A program made the position numbers and the translations under genes. From an uncultured Adlercreutzia sp. (lineage in GTDB: Bacteria; Actinomycetota; Coriobacteriia; Coriobacteriales; Eggerthellaceae): a stretch of DNA of 64,000 nucleotides. This document shows, in pieces, positions 27,916 to 35,921 of this stretch. The stretch lies in the NCBI GenBank assembly GCA_910589165.1, contig CAJUSP010000004.1, forward strand, positions 109,178 through 173,177. The letters are read 5' to 3'. How positions within the stretch are numbered: the first letter of the stretch is position 1; the number at the start of each line of letters is the position of its first letter. Below the pieces are notes generated by a model that saw nothing but the letters and a program-made list of their open reading frames with translations, ran no database searches and was not told the origin of the DNA.

Positions 27916-29433
27916 TCAGGACGGGGAGGGTTCACCGTCGATGAGGGCTATGAGCTCTTCTTGGTTGCTGACGTTCATTTTCTTGTAGAGGTTGCGAATG
28001 TGGGTGCGCACGGTGGAGAGCGAGAGCACGAGCGTGCGCGCGATGAACGTGGGATTGTGGCCGCGGCCGAGCATCTGCATGATTTCCGTTTCGCGCGGCG
28101 ATAGGCCGCAGGAGGCGCCCACCTCCTCGCATCGCTGCTGGAACAGGGCTGCGAGATGCGGGGTGTCGCGGAGGTCCGGGCGCTCGATCGTGTCGCTGCG
28201 GTCGGCGGCGCGGGCGAGGGACACGATGGCGGTCATGATGAGTCCCGCGAAATAGGCGACGGCAACCACCAGCAGCGACGGCCCCACGGCGTCTTCCGGC
28301 ATGAGGCTGCTTCCTGCGATGCCGAAGAGCGACGAGGCTGCTATGAGCGCCGGGGTGAGCCCGAGCACGGTCAGCGGTGGAAACTCGCGTGCGTGCACGA
28401 CGGCCACGATGGAAGCTAGGGCGAAGAGGGCCACGAGAGCGAATACCACATACATGAGCGCTGCGCTGAGCACTTGGACAGCCGAGCCGACTGGGAAGCA
28501 ACTGCAGACGATGAGCACGAGGGCGCAAGCTGGCAGGAACTCCTCGTAGCCGAAGGAGTAGAACGGCCGACGTAGCGGCGCCATGCACAGTAGAAGGGCG
28601 ATGCCTGCTGCGACGATACCGGCGATGAGCTCGATGTCGAAGGTGCCGAAGAGGCTGAACTTGCGCAAAGACATGACAAGGGAAAACACGGCAAGCCCCA
28701 AGCAGGGGAGGGCGGCGACGGAGGCGAGTCGTCTCAACGTGTCGAGGCGACCGCCGCAGCGACGAGCGGGCTCCGAGGGCGCGAGTTCCGCCGGTGCGGG
28801 CCATAGGGGTCGCTCGCGACTATCGGGGGGTACCACCTTGTCAGGCTCGCGGGAGCCCTGTTCGCCTTCGATCTGGATGGCCGACCCGGCCGAAGCGCCC
28901 AGAGAACCTGCGACGGCTAGCGAAAAGAAGCCGATGAAGTAGGCTACCCCCGAAAGTGCAGCCAGTCCGAGGCTTGCCAGCGAGCCGAGGCCACAGGCCA
29001 GGGAGAGGTGCAGCAGCGCTGCGCGTATATCGAGCTTCGAGAACTTCAGCCCCCACTGGCAGCACAGAACAGTGAGGCCGAAGCCGCACAGGGCGCCTGC
29101 GGCCAGCTTGGCGAGCGAGAAGGGCTCGGCAACGACCCCCAAGGCATCGAAGACGAGAAGTGCAAGCCCGCCTAGGTAGACGACGGCTCCTGCTGCGCCC
29201 CACGGACGAGACTCGGTCACGAGGCCCGCGCGCCCCTTTCGGCCAAAAAGGGAAATCGCCAGGCCGCTTGCAAGGGCGACAGCGAGCATCGGCAGTGCGA
29301 AGTGCCGGATGCCGTCGTCGGCGATGGAGAGCGCCCGGGCGAATGTGGCGGCGTTGGGTGCGTAGAGGGGCATCGTAGCGAAAAAGGCTCCGAAGAGGAG
29401 CAGGCGATGATCTAGGGGCTGCTGTGGTCTCAT
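27916..29433 (-). CDS. Membrane-anchored LuxR-type regulator (module 1)
   Basis: A 505-residue protein with ten or more hydrophobic helices over residues 1-420 and a C-terminal LuxR helix-turn-helix (about 440-500: CGLSPRETEIMQMLGRGHNP, FIARTLVLSLSTVRTHIRNL, YKKMNVSNQEELIALID). It has an acidic/Arg cytoplasmic loop in the middle. Such MFS-like-fold regulators are abundant in Eggerthella and relatives and sit beside flavoprotein reductases. This one is divergent from the flavoprotein starting at 29718. It would sense a compound at the membrane and switch that gene; the ligand is unknown. Confidence 0.85.
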   Translation of the reverse strand: MRPQQPLDHRLLLFGAFFATMPLYAPNAATFARALSIADDGIRHFALPMLAVALASGLAISLFGRKGRAGLVTESRPWGAAGAVVYLGGLALLVFDALGVVAEPFSLAKLAAGALCGFGLTVLCCQWGLKFSKLDIRAALLHLSLACGLGSLASLGLAALSGVAYFIGFFSLAVAGSLGASAGSAIQIEGEQGSREPDKVVPPDSRERPLWPAPAELAPSEPARRCGGRLDTLRRLASVAALPCLGLAVFSLVMSLRKFSLFGTFDIELIAGIVAAGIALLLCMAPLRRPFYSFGYEEFLPACALVLIVCSCFPVGSAVQVLSAALMYVVFALVALFALASIVAVVHAREFPPLTVLGLTPALIAASSLFGIAGSSLMPEDAVGPSLLVVAVAYFAGLIMTAIVSLARAADRSDTIERPDLRDTPHLAALFQQRCEEVGASCGLSPRETEIMQMLGRGHNPTFIARTLVLSLSTVRTHIRNLYKKMNVSNQEELIALIDGEPSPS

Positions 29434-29717
29434 GTTCCTCCTTCGCTCCCATCATAGCTCACGATGCGTCCCGCGCCTTCGACGTATTGCGGACGGCTGC
29501 CTCCCATGAGGGCTCTGAGCGGGAAATACCTAAATTCTGTGAGGGGCCAGACGGCCGCGCGGCTTGCAAGTTACCTCGGATTGGCGAGTTTCGCTGCATC
29601 TCGCATGGCGTCATGCTGGAGACGTCCTAAGGGCTGGTGGCTTGCGGGGCGCGACTCCTTCCCTCCCATAGCGCGCCCCGCCTGCTGCCCGTCCTCGAAT
29701 CGGAGAAGGAAAGAGGG

Positions 29718-31616
29718 ATGGAAGCTATGACTAAAGATGTTGAAAACAGCAAGGCCTCGTTGAGCCGTCGCGCGTTCTTGGGCGGCAGCGCCCTTGCGGC
29801 TCTGACCGTGGGCGCCGGGCTTGCCGGCTGCAGCCCGCAGACGACGGGGGCGGCCGAGGGCTCGGCCCCGGCGGCGTCCGGCCTGTCTACGACAGGCGGC
29901 ACGGCGGCCGCTTGGCGCACGGCGCCGGAGGCTCCGGCCGAGGTGGCTCAGGAGATCGACTGCGACGTGCTCGTCATTGGCTTGGGCCATGCCGGCAGTA
30001 CGGCCGCCCGCGCCGCTGCCGAGGGCGGTTGTGTTGTCTGCGCCTTCGAGCAGCAGCCTGAAGAGGGCCACAGCTACATGTCCGGCGGCCAGGTGGGCCA
30101 TATTAACTCCAACCTGCTGAAGACGCGCGGCGTGCCCGAGGTGGACGAGCTCGTGTTTATGAACGACTGGATGCTGCGCCACAACAATCGTCCGAACCCC
30201 GGCCTGATTCGCCGCTACGCAGCCGCCTCGGGCACCTGCTTCGATTGGCTGTTCGGCGACTACATCACCGATCCGGAGGCCATCGAGGTGCGCCAGTGGC
30301 CCTCGAGTGACGCGTTCAAGGAGGAGATCGGCGGCCTGCGCGGTTTCGTCGGCTGTGCCCATACGGCCGACTTCATGAACGAGGCGCTCGATCACTGCGC
30401 CGAGGTGGTGCGCTCGAGCGGCGGCCAGGTGCTTTACGACACGTCGGGCTATCTGCTTATCAACGACGAGAACGGCGCGGTGGTCGGCGCCTACGGGCAG
30501 GCTTCCGACGGAAGCTTCGTCAAGGTGAACACGCGCAAGGGCGTTGTTCTGGCCGGCGGCGGTTTCGGCGGCAACGAGGAGATGCTCAACGATCTGTACG
30601 CCGAGAGCGTGTCGCTGCTCCCCGAGGGCGAGATGCTCTCGGCCGGCATGGACCAGGACGGCTCGGGCGTGGCCCTGGGCTACTGGGCCGGCGGCAAGCT
30701 CGACCCCTGCATGTCCGGCATGGGCGGCAACTACTTCTATCCCTGCGACTCGCCCAGCGATCCGGCGGGCACGGCGCCGGTGCTGTGGCTGAACAGCCAG
30801 GGCAAGCGCTACTGCAACGAGGGCTTCGGCTCTATCGAGCTGGCGGCCATTCCCGGCGCCAAGGAGCCCTCGGGCATTGTGGCCACGGTGTTCGGCAGCA
30901 ACGTCGACGAGTACGTTTATGCCCAGGTGCCCTCGCATATGGCCATCGACTATGCGGCCGTGGACACGATGCCGAGCCTCTCGGGCCTCCACGAGACCAT
31001 GGAGAAGGCCCTGGCCGGCGGAGCGAACGGCTCGGAAGATCCTGCCGGCGCCGATGGCGGCGACGCGGCGGCCGCGGCTCCGGCTGGCGACGGTGCTCCG
31101 GCTGGCGATGGCGCTCCCGCAGGTGATGGCGCCCCGGCTGGCGACGGCGGTGCCCCGGCTGGCGCTCCGGCAGGCGGCCCTGGTGGCCCGGGCGGCGGCG
31201 TGACCATGTACTGCTCCGATGATCTGGCCACGCTGGCCGGCTATCTCGGTTACACCGGCGAGGCGGTCGACAACTTCGTGGCCTCGGTCGAGCGCTACAA
31301 CGAGCTGTGCGACGCCGGCCGTGACGAGGACTTCGCCAAGGACGCACACCTTATGATCAAGATGCAGCCGCCCTACTACGCCTACTGCGCCGAGAAGGAG
31401 ATCGGCACCCCCATGGTCACCACCTCCGGCCTGCTGGTGAACGAGAACTCCCAGGTGGTCGACCAGCACTGCGACCCCATTCCGGGCCTGTTCGCTGCCG
31501 GCAACAACTCGGGCAGCCGTTTCGGCTACCAGTACACCACTCCCATTTCCGGTGTGAGCCTTGGCTTCGCCCAGACCCAGGGCTACCTGGCCGGGCAGTA
31601 CCTCGCAACCCTGTAA
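29718..31616 (+). CDS. Tat-exported FAD-dependent reductase, lipoprotein type (module 1)
   Basis: A 632-residue fumarate-reductase-like flavoprotein. The Tat signal is SRRAFLGG (RR at 17-18) and ends at a lipobox-like LAGC (C38), so it is probably anchored outside the membrane. The FAD-binding start is CDVLVIGLGHAGSTAARAAA. The C-terminal GLFAAGNNSGSRFGYQYTTP is the usual second FAD motif. About 40 residues of low-complexity repeats (APAGDG units, about 455-500) interrupt the protein. There is no haem or FMN domain, so electrons must come from another carrier. ATG 29718 has AAGGAAAGAGG upstream. It is divergent from its LuxR-type regulator and followed by a terminator. The substrate cannot be told. 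Confidence 0.88.
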   Translation: MEAMTKDVENSKASLSRRAFLGGSALAALTVGAGLAGCSPQTTGAAEGSAPAASGLSTTGGTAAAWRTAPEAPAEVAQEIDCDVLVIGLGHAGSTAARAAAEGGCVVCAFEQQPEEGHSYMSGGQVGHINSNLLKTRGVPEVDELVFMNDWMLRHNNRPNPGLIRRYAAASGTCFDWLFGDYITDPEAIEVRQWPSSDAFKEEIGGLRGFVGCAHTADFMNEALDHCAEVVRSSGGQVLYDTSGYLLINDENGAVVGAYGQASDGSFVKVNTRKGVVLAGGGFGGNEEMLNDLYAESVSLLPEGEMLSAGMDQDGSGVALGYWAGGKLDPCMSGMGGNYFYPCDSPSDPAGTAPVLWLNSQGKRYCNEGFGSIELAAIPGAKEPSGIVATVFGSNVDEYVYAQVPSHMAIDYAAVDTMPSLSGLHETMEKALAGGANGSEDPAGADGGDAAAAAPAGDGAPAGDGAPAGDGAPAGDGGAPAGAPAGGPGGPGGGVTMYCSDDLATLAGYLGYTGEAVDNFVASVERYNELCDAGRDEDFAKDAHLMIKMQPPYYAYCAEKEIGTPMVTTSGLLVNENSQVVDQHCDPIPGLFAAGNNSGSRFGYQYTTPISGVSLGFAQTQGYLAGQYLATL

Positions 31617-31654
31617 GGCATCCTCTCTCCTCCCTTGCAAGGCGCACACCAACC

Positions 31655-31688
31655 GAAAGCGGGTCTCTTCGCGGGGCCCGCTTTCTTG
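31655..31688 (+). terminator. Terminator after the module 1 flavoprotein
   Basis: GAAAGCGGG... pairs with ...CCCGCTTTC around a short loop, followed by TTG; a plausible intrinsic terminator. Confidence 0.65.
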
Positions 31689-31759
31689 CGTCCGTCGTAT
31701 AATCAGCGACAGTGCGCCGCGTCGTGCGGTGCCCGGATCGTTTACGGAGGAGTCGCGTC

Positions 31760-32722
31760 ATGCATAGGGTTATCGTGGTGGGGTCGCCTCGGCCGGGTGG
31801 GCGCTCGGCGGCGCTGGCCGACGAGCTGTTCAACGCGTGCATCGAGGAATGTCCCGAGGACGGCGTGTCCATCGTGTCGGTGGCCTCCACCGAGGTGCGC
31901 CCGTGCGTGGGCTGCGATGCCTGCCGTGCTGAGTCCGATGCGCCCCTGTTCGTCTACGAGGAGGGCGACCCGCTGCTGCCGGTGGAATCGGTGGCGGAAA
32001 GCGGTGCGCTGTTCCACCGCTGCGTCATCGACGACGACATGGCCGAGGTGCGCAAGCACCTGGACGCCGCCGACGAGCTCATAGTGGTGGCGCCGGTGTA
32101 CTTCGCCTGCGTGCCTGCCCAGCTGAAGGCCCTGCTCGACCGCTTGCAGCCCTACTTCTGGACCAATCTGCGCACCTACCCCAAGCGCCCGGCCTGCGTG
32201 CACGTGGTGGGGGAGGGGGGCGACCCCCACGGCTTCGAGCCCATGATCGGCACCCTGCGCTCGGCCCTTTCGGTGGCCGGGTTCCAGATTGAGTCGGTGC
32301 TCGACTGGGTGGGGAAGATCACGCCGGAGGGCGAGATCATCGCCGAGGCCGACGAGTACGAGCTGGCCTGGGAAGAAACCGACGATGCAAGCGCGGAAGC
32401 GGATGCGGCCCGCGATGACGGCCTCGAATGGGCCGCCGTGCCGGAAGGCGCGTGGGACGCCGAGTTGGGCGACGAATGGCCCGACGACCTTGAGGAAGCC
32501 TCCCTTCCCGGCCGTAGGGAAGGGGCCATGCCCCTTACGCCCAACGGCGGCGATTCCCGCGCCCGCGCCAAGCTCTCGGTGTCCCAGAAACCCCCCAAGC
32601 AGAAATCCGCCGATACCCCCGCCAAGCCCCGCAAGCCGAAGCCCAAGGGCGCCGGCGGCGGTCCGGCCTACGGCAAGAAGAACACCAAGCGGAAGGGCAA
32701 CGGTCATGGCGGCCGACGATAG
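31760..32722 (+). CDS. Flavodoxin-like NAD(P)H-dependent FMN reductase
   Basis: A 320-residue protein whose first 200 residues follow the NADPH-dependent FMN reductase / iron-sulfur flavoprotein fold: VIVVGSPRPGGRSAALADEL (phosphate-binding loop), RPCVGCDACR (a Cys pair), ADELIVVAPVYFACVPAQLKALLDRLQPYF. The C-terminal 110 residues are not part of the fold. They include an acidic linker, a family-2 palindrome translated in frame as PGRREGAMPLTPN, and a basic Lys/Pro/Gly tail (KPKGAGGGPAYGKKNTKRKG) that may bind nucleic acid. The end overlaps the rsmA start by 17 bp. Confidence 0.85.
   Translation: MHRVIVVGSPRPGGRSAALADELFNACIEECPEDGVSIVSVASTEVRPCVGCDACRAESDAPLFVYEEGDPLLPVESVAESGALFHRCVIDDDMAEVRKHLDAADELIVVAPVYFACVPAQLKALLDRLQPYFWTNLRTYPKRPACVHVVGEGGDPHGFEPMIGTLRSALSVAGFQIESVLDWVGKITPEGEIIAEADEYELAWEETDDASAEADAARDDGLEWAAVPEGAWDAELGDEWPDDLEEASLPGRREGAMPLTPNGGDSRARAKLSVSQKPPKQKSADTPAKPRKPKPKGAGGGPAYGKKNTKRKGNGHGGRR
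32512..32540. repeat. Family-2 palindrome inside the FMN reductase gene
   Basis: A 29-nt unit (starts CCGTAGGGAAGGGGCC) lies within the coding sequence and is read in frame as part of the C-terminal linker without a stop codon. Confidence 0.8.
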
Positions 32723-33593
32723 GCTCTCGCCGCTTTCCACGCCCGGCGCCACGCGCTTAGTGCTGGAGGCCCACGGCATCGGCACCAAGTACACGCTGGG
32801 CCAGAACTTCCTCGTGAGCGACGACGTGCTGAAGAAGATCGTGGCCCTGGCCGACGTGCAGCCGAGCGACCGCATCCTGGAAGTAGGGCCGGGCATCGGC
32901 ACGCTCACCATCGCGCTGCTCAAGCACGCGGCCTCGGTCGTCGCCGTCGAGCGCGACCCGGACTTGCCCGCCGTCCTCGCCGACACCCTGGCCCCCTGGG
33001 CCGACCGGTTCGCCCTCATCGAAAAAGACGCCCTGGATCTGACGGAGGCCGATCTCCCCCTCGTTCCCAACAAACTCGTCGCCAACCTGCCCTACGCCGT
33101 GGCTGCCACGGTGGTGCTCGACTACTTCCAGAACTTCCCGTTCTTGGAATGTGCCACGGTCATGGTGCAGAAGGAAGTGGCCGACCGCATGGCCGCCGCC
33201 GTGGGCACGAAGAACTACGGCGCCTACACGGTGAAGCTGGGAATGTACGCCGAGCCGGCCGGTCGTTTCACCGTGGGCCCGGGCAACTTCTTCCCGCCGC
33301 CCCGGGTCACGTCCTCCGTCATCCGCCTGGGTCGGCGCATACCGCTCATGGCCGACGGCACGCCCGCCACGCCCGAGGTGGTGGCCGCCGCCTGCCTCAT
33401 GGCCGATGCCGCCTTCGCCAACCGCCGCAAGACCCTCGCGAACTCCTGCAAGACCTATTTCTCCGGTCGCAATCAGCCCGTCGATCTGCCCGCACTGTTC
33501 GCCGCAGCCGCCATCGACCCGAAGCGCCGAGGCGAAACCCTCACCCAGCAAGAGTTCCTCGCCCTCGGCCAAGCCTATCTGAGCATAGGGTGA
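32706..33593 (+). CDS. rsmA: 16S rRNA dimethyladenosine transferase RsmA (KsgA)
   Basis: Dimethylates A1518 and A1519 of 16S rRNA. The 295-residue product has TKYTLGQNFLVSDDVLKK, the SAM motif ILEVGPGIGTLTIALL, VAVERDPDL, VANLPYAVAATVV (NLPY catalytic motif) and FPPPRVTSSVIRL. Length is normal. It starts inside the preceding FMN reductase gene (17-bp overlap), so translation is coupled. Its stop TGA is part of the left arm of a family-1 hairpin repeat. Confidence 0.95.
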   Translation: MAADDRLSPLSTPGATRLVLEAHGIGTKYTLGQNFLVSDDVLKKIVALADVQPSDRILEVGPGIGTLTIALLKHAASVVAVERDPDLPAVLADTLAPWADRFALIEKDALDLTEADLPLVPNKLVANLPYAVAATVVLDYFQNFPFLECATVMVQKEVADRMAAAVGTKNYGAYTVKLGMYAEPAGRFTVGPGNFFPPPRVTSSVIRLGRRIPLMADGTPATPEVVAAACLMADAAFANRRKTLANSCKTYFSGRNQPVDLPALFAAAAIDPKRRGETLTQQEFLALGQAYLSIG

Positions 33594-33695
33594 GACAGTG
33601 CCCCGGAGGGGTTTCTCATGTTCCGATAGCCATGCGGCGCATTCGCGTGGTGGTAGCTACAGAACATGCGACACCCCTCCGGGGCACTGCCTCAC
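33590..33695. repeat. Dispersed hairpin repeat, family 1, copy 3
   Basis: Arms 33590-33623 and 33662-33695 match in 31 of 34 positions. The TGA at 33591-33593 within the left arm is the rsmA stop codon. The right arm ends 5 bp before the stop of the convergent YafQ-like gene. Confidence 0.85.
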
Positions 33696-33699
33696 GGGG

Positions 33700-33978
33700 C
33701 TACTCGTCGAACAGATCGGAGTGCGTCCCTGTTCTTGAGGCGGTCAGGATGAGCTGATCGTTGTCAATGGCGTATACCAAAAGCCAGTCAGGCTTAATGT
33801 GGCACTCGCGAAACCCAACGTAGGGCCCGGTAAGTGCGTGGTCACGGTGTCTTTCGCTGAGCTGCTCTTGTGCAGCGAGGGTGTCGATAACCCTCTTGAG
33901 CTCGCCCATATCGGCCCCGCGCTTCTTCATCCGTTTCGCATCTTTTCGGAACTTCGAGGTGGTTACGATCTCGAGCAT
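33700..33978 (-). CDS. yafQ: YafQ-family mRNA interferase toxin
   Basis: A 92-residue RelE-superfamily ribosome-dependent endonuclease. The YafQ-specific catalytic features are present: ERHRDHAL (His), CHIKPDWLLVY (H-x3-D-W) and RTGTHSDLF (His) at the end. It follows the DinJ-like antitoxin gene after 8 bp. All expected active-site residues are intact. Confidence 0.92.
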   Translation of the reverse strand: MLEIVTTSKFRKDAKRMKKRGADMGELKRVIDTLAAQEQLSERHRDHALTGPYVGFRECHIKPDWLLVYAIDNDQLILTASRTGTHSDLFDE

Positions 33979-33986
33979 TGCGATCC

Positions 33987-34265
33987 CTAGATGCCGAGGT
34001 CGTCGAAGAGCTCGTCGGCGGAGGCGTAGCGCTTGGCATCGCGGCGCCCTTCCAGAATTTCGCGAGCCTCGGCCATGGCCGCCTCGGTTTCGCGACTGTA
34101 GCGGGGCTGTCGCACGCTGAACGGCAGGCCACCCTCCATGATGGACTTGTGTAGGAAGATGTTGATGGCCTCGGTGAGCGTCATGCCCAAACTTGAGAAG
34201 ATGGACTCAGCGTCTTCTTTGACCTCGGGGCTGATGCGCATGTTGATGGTGGCGGTCTTAGCCAT
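33987..34265 (-). CDS. dinJ: RelB/DinJ-family antitoxin
   Basis: A 92-residue antitoxin. The N-terminal ribbon-helix-helix (TATINMRISPEVKEDAESIF, SSLGMTLTEAINIFLHKSI) binds DNA. The C-terminal half (REILEGRRDAKRYASADELF) wraps the toxin. It precedes the YafQ-like toxin gene and probably autoregulates from the inverted repeat at 34280-34306. Confidence 0.92.
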   Translation of the reverse strand: MAKTATINMRISPEVKEDAESIFSSLGMTLTEAINIFLHKSIMEGGLPFSVRQPRYSRETEAAMAEAREILEGRRDAKRYASADELFDDLGI

Positions 34266-34279
34266 GGGAACACTCCTTC

Positions 34280-34332
34280 AATGTAATGCAAATGAAAAGA
34301 CATTGTATCACGTTTCCAGCGTTAAGTCTAAG
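34280..34332 (-). promoter_or_regulatory. dinJ-yafQ promoter and operator
   Basis: On the minus strand, TTAGAC (34332-34327) and TACAAT (34308-34303) are 18 bp apart. CAATGT / ACATTG inverted repeats (34280-34285 and 34301-34306) overlap the -10 box, as expected for antitoxin autorepression. Confidence 0.5.
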
Positions 34333-34404
34333 CCAGGCATGCGGAGGTGTTGGGGAAAAGTTTTCAGAAATAATGGTTTAATTCCAGGAGAAAATGGTTG
34401 ATTG

Positions 34405-34467
34405 GGGCGCTGTCTCACACTGGCGGTCGTTCGGAAGATGAGGCACCTCTCCGGGGCACTGTCTCAC
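34405..34467. repeat. Degraded family-1 hairpin repeat
   Basis: Positions 34434-34467 match the right arm of the family-1 repeat with two differences. 34405-34418 repeats its outer end in the same orientation. No left arm remains, so it cannot form the full hairpin. It lies between two divergent toxin-antitoxin loci. Confidence 0.7.
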
Positions 34468-34471
34468 GGGA

Positions 34472-34501
34472 TTGTGCTATCATACGTTATCAACGTATAT
34501 T
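34472..34501 (+). promoter_or_regulatory. Promoter with palindromic operator for the MNT-HEPN operon
   Basis: TTGTGC (34472-34477) and TATATT (34496-34501) have an 18-bp spacer. ATACGTTATCAACGTAT (34482-34498) is a perfect palindrome (7-nt arms) overlapping the spacer and -10 box. It is the likely binding site for the HTH domain of the first gene product. Confidence 0.7.
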
Positions 34502-34516
34502 GAAGGGAGGACAGCT

Positions 34517-35032
34517 ATGACTCTTGTGGAAATGCGGCGCGAGGCGGGCATGAGCCAGCGCGAGTTTGCCGAGCACTACGGCATTCCTGTGCGCACCCTC
34601 CAGCAGTGGGAGCAGGGGAAGAGCGCCCCGCCCTCCTACGTCCTGTCCATGATGGAGAAGCTGCGCCCCTCGCGCCGCCGCCGCGGGATGGCTTTCTACT
34701 CCATTCCCGAGAAGAAGCATTGGAAAGTGTGCATTGATCGGCCCTTCCGGAACTGTGACCGCATTTACCCTATTCAGCAGCGTAAAGTACGCGAGCTGCT
34801 CGATGACGTGACGCGCGATCCCGCGGTGTCGAAAGTGGTCGTTTTCGGCTCGAGTGTCACCCAGCGCTGTCACCAGGGGAGCGACGTCGATGTCTATGTT
34901 GAGACGAGCGAGAACCGCAATCCCGTTACCTCCTTTCACGATTTCCCTTTCGATCTGTGGACGAACTACACGGCCGATGAGCGTCTGAAAGCGGAGATCG
35001 ACGAGAAGGGGGTGATCGTCTATGGTCAATGA
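34517..35032 (+). CDS. HTH-nucleotidyltransferase (MNT) antitoxin
   Basis: A 171-residue fusion. Residues 1-55 are an XRE helix-turn-helix (MRREAGMSQREFAEHYGIPV, RTLQQWEQGKSAPPSYVLSM). Residues 80-170 are a minimal nucleotidyltransferase with VVVFGSSVTQRCHQGSDVDV, the GSx10DxD motif. In HEPN-MNT toxin-antitoxin pairs the MNT protein inactivates the HEPN RNase, in known cases by adding AMP. The fused DNA-binding domain would let it also repress the operon from the palindrome upstream. It overlaps the HEPN gene by 11 bp. ATG 34517 is preceded by AAGGGAGG. Confidence 0.88.
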   Translation: MTLVEMRREAGMSQREFAEHYGIPVRTLQQWEQGKSAPPSYVLSMMEKLRPSRRRRGMAFYSIPEKKHWKVCIDRPFRNCDRIYPIQQRKVRELLDDVTRDPAVSKVVVFGSSVTQRCHQGSDVDVYVETSENRNPVTSFHDFPFDLWTNYTADERLKAEIDEKGVIVYGQ

Positions 35033-35489
35033 GCAAACGCTCTACGACAAAGCGGCTTCGAATCTCCGCAATGCCCAGCTGGTGCTCGCCCATATGGACG
35101 ATGACGATGCTCAGCTCAACTTCATTGGCTATCACTTGCAGCAGGCAACGGAGCTGGTGCTAAAGTACCTGCTGGAGCAATCGGGCGTGGAGTACCCGAA
35201 GACGCATGACATTGATCAGCTTATACGTTTGGCAGAACAGGCCGATGTCGATTTGCGCCTTCCTGAGTATCTGGATGATCATGCTGAGATGATTTCTCAG
35301 TGGGAAGCAAAGTCGCGATATGTTATCGGCTACTCAATCGAGCGACGAAAGGTTGAACGGGCCATGGAGGCTATAGATGCCTATCTGGCCGACATTGCCG
35401 TAAGGGAGTCGGCTAGCATCGAGGAGCGCGATGCCGAAATCGAGGCTGCTGCGGAGCGACTTCGGGAGGTCCCGGATGACCAGTCGTAA
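35022..35489 (+). CDS. HEPN-domain toxin partner
   Basis: A 155-residue helical protein of the HEPN superfamily (PF05168-like): NLRNAQLVLAHMDDDDAQLN, FIGYHLQQATELVLKYLLEQ, YPKTHDIDQLI and a C-terminal KSRYVIGYSIERRKVERAME. The canonical RNase motif R-x4-6-H is not obvious in the last helix (RYVIGYS in its place), so catalytic activity is uncertain. The C-terminal 25 residues are an acidic coiled extension. It sits between the HTH-MNT gene (11-bp overlap) and a small zinc-motif gene (14-bp overlap). Confidence 0.8.
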   Translation: MVNEQTLYDKAASNLRNAQLVLAHMDDDDAQLNFIGYHLQQATELVLKYLLEQSGVEYPKTHDIDQLIRLAEQADVDLRLPEYLDDHAEMISQWEAKSRYVIGYSIERRKVERAMEAIDAYLADIAVRESASIEERDAEIEAAAERLREVPDDQS

Positions 35490-35769
35490 GGGGGCGGCGA
35501 AGGCTCGGCGCCGAGAGGAGTTTCTGGCGGGGCTTGGGGAAGCCGAGGATGTGTTTGCTCGCGAGGAGCGCCGGCGCGAGAAGGATGCCGAGGCCCGGGA
35601 GGCGGTCCGGCGCAAGCGCGGCTGCGAATCGAAGCAGCGCTATGCGAGCCGTTACGAAGCCGAAGTCACCATCGCCGAGTGCCGCGTGCACGGCGCCCCG
35701 CCCCTGCACGCCTACCGCTGCCCCTACTGCAACGGCTGGCACCTCACCTCGAAGCCCGAACGTGAGTGA
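35476..35769 (+). CDS. Small basic protein with C-terminal zinc knuckle
   Basis: A 97-residue protein of unknown function. A charged helical N-terminus (ARRREEFLAGLGEAEDVFAR, EERRREKDAEAREAVRRK) is followed by a compact motif: C-x-n-YRCPYCNGWHLTS (C-x2-C plus His), with another Cys and His nearby (ECRVHGAPP). It looks like a zinc-binding nucleic-acid protein. ATG 35476 has GGGAGG 5 bp upstream and overlaps the HEPN gene end by 14 bp, so it is the third gene of the toxin-antitoxin operon. Confidence 0.7.
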   Translation: MTSRKGAAKARRREEFLAGLGEAEDVFAREERRREKDAEAREAVRRKRGCESKQRYASRYEAEVTIAECRVHGAPPLHAYRCPYCNGWHLTSKPERE

Positions 35770-35795
35770 GACGGCGCCCCGGTGAGACAGTGCCC
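35766..35795. repeat. Fragments of family-1 repeat in tandem
   Basis: GTGAGACGGCGCCCCG followed directly by GTGAGACAGTGCCC, two truncated left-arm ends. The first overlaps the end of the zinc-knuckle gene, whose TGA at 35767-35769 comes from it. Confidence 0.6.
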
Positions 35796-35921
35796 TTGCT
35801 CTGCCGGCTTCTCTTTTTATGGGGGTCGTGTCGGTGGGTTTCTTGGGGGTGGCGGGGTGATATACAATGGCGCTTTCTGTGGCATTGACGCCCGATGAGG
35901 GCTTTTGAAAGCGAGCGGGTT

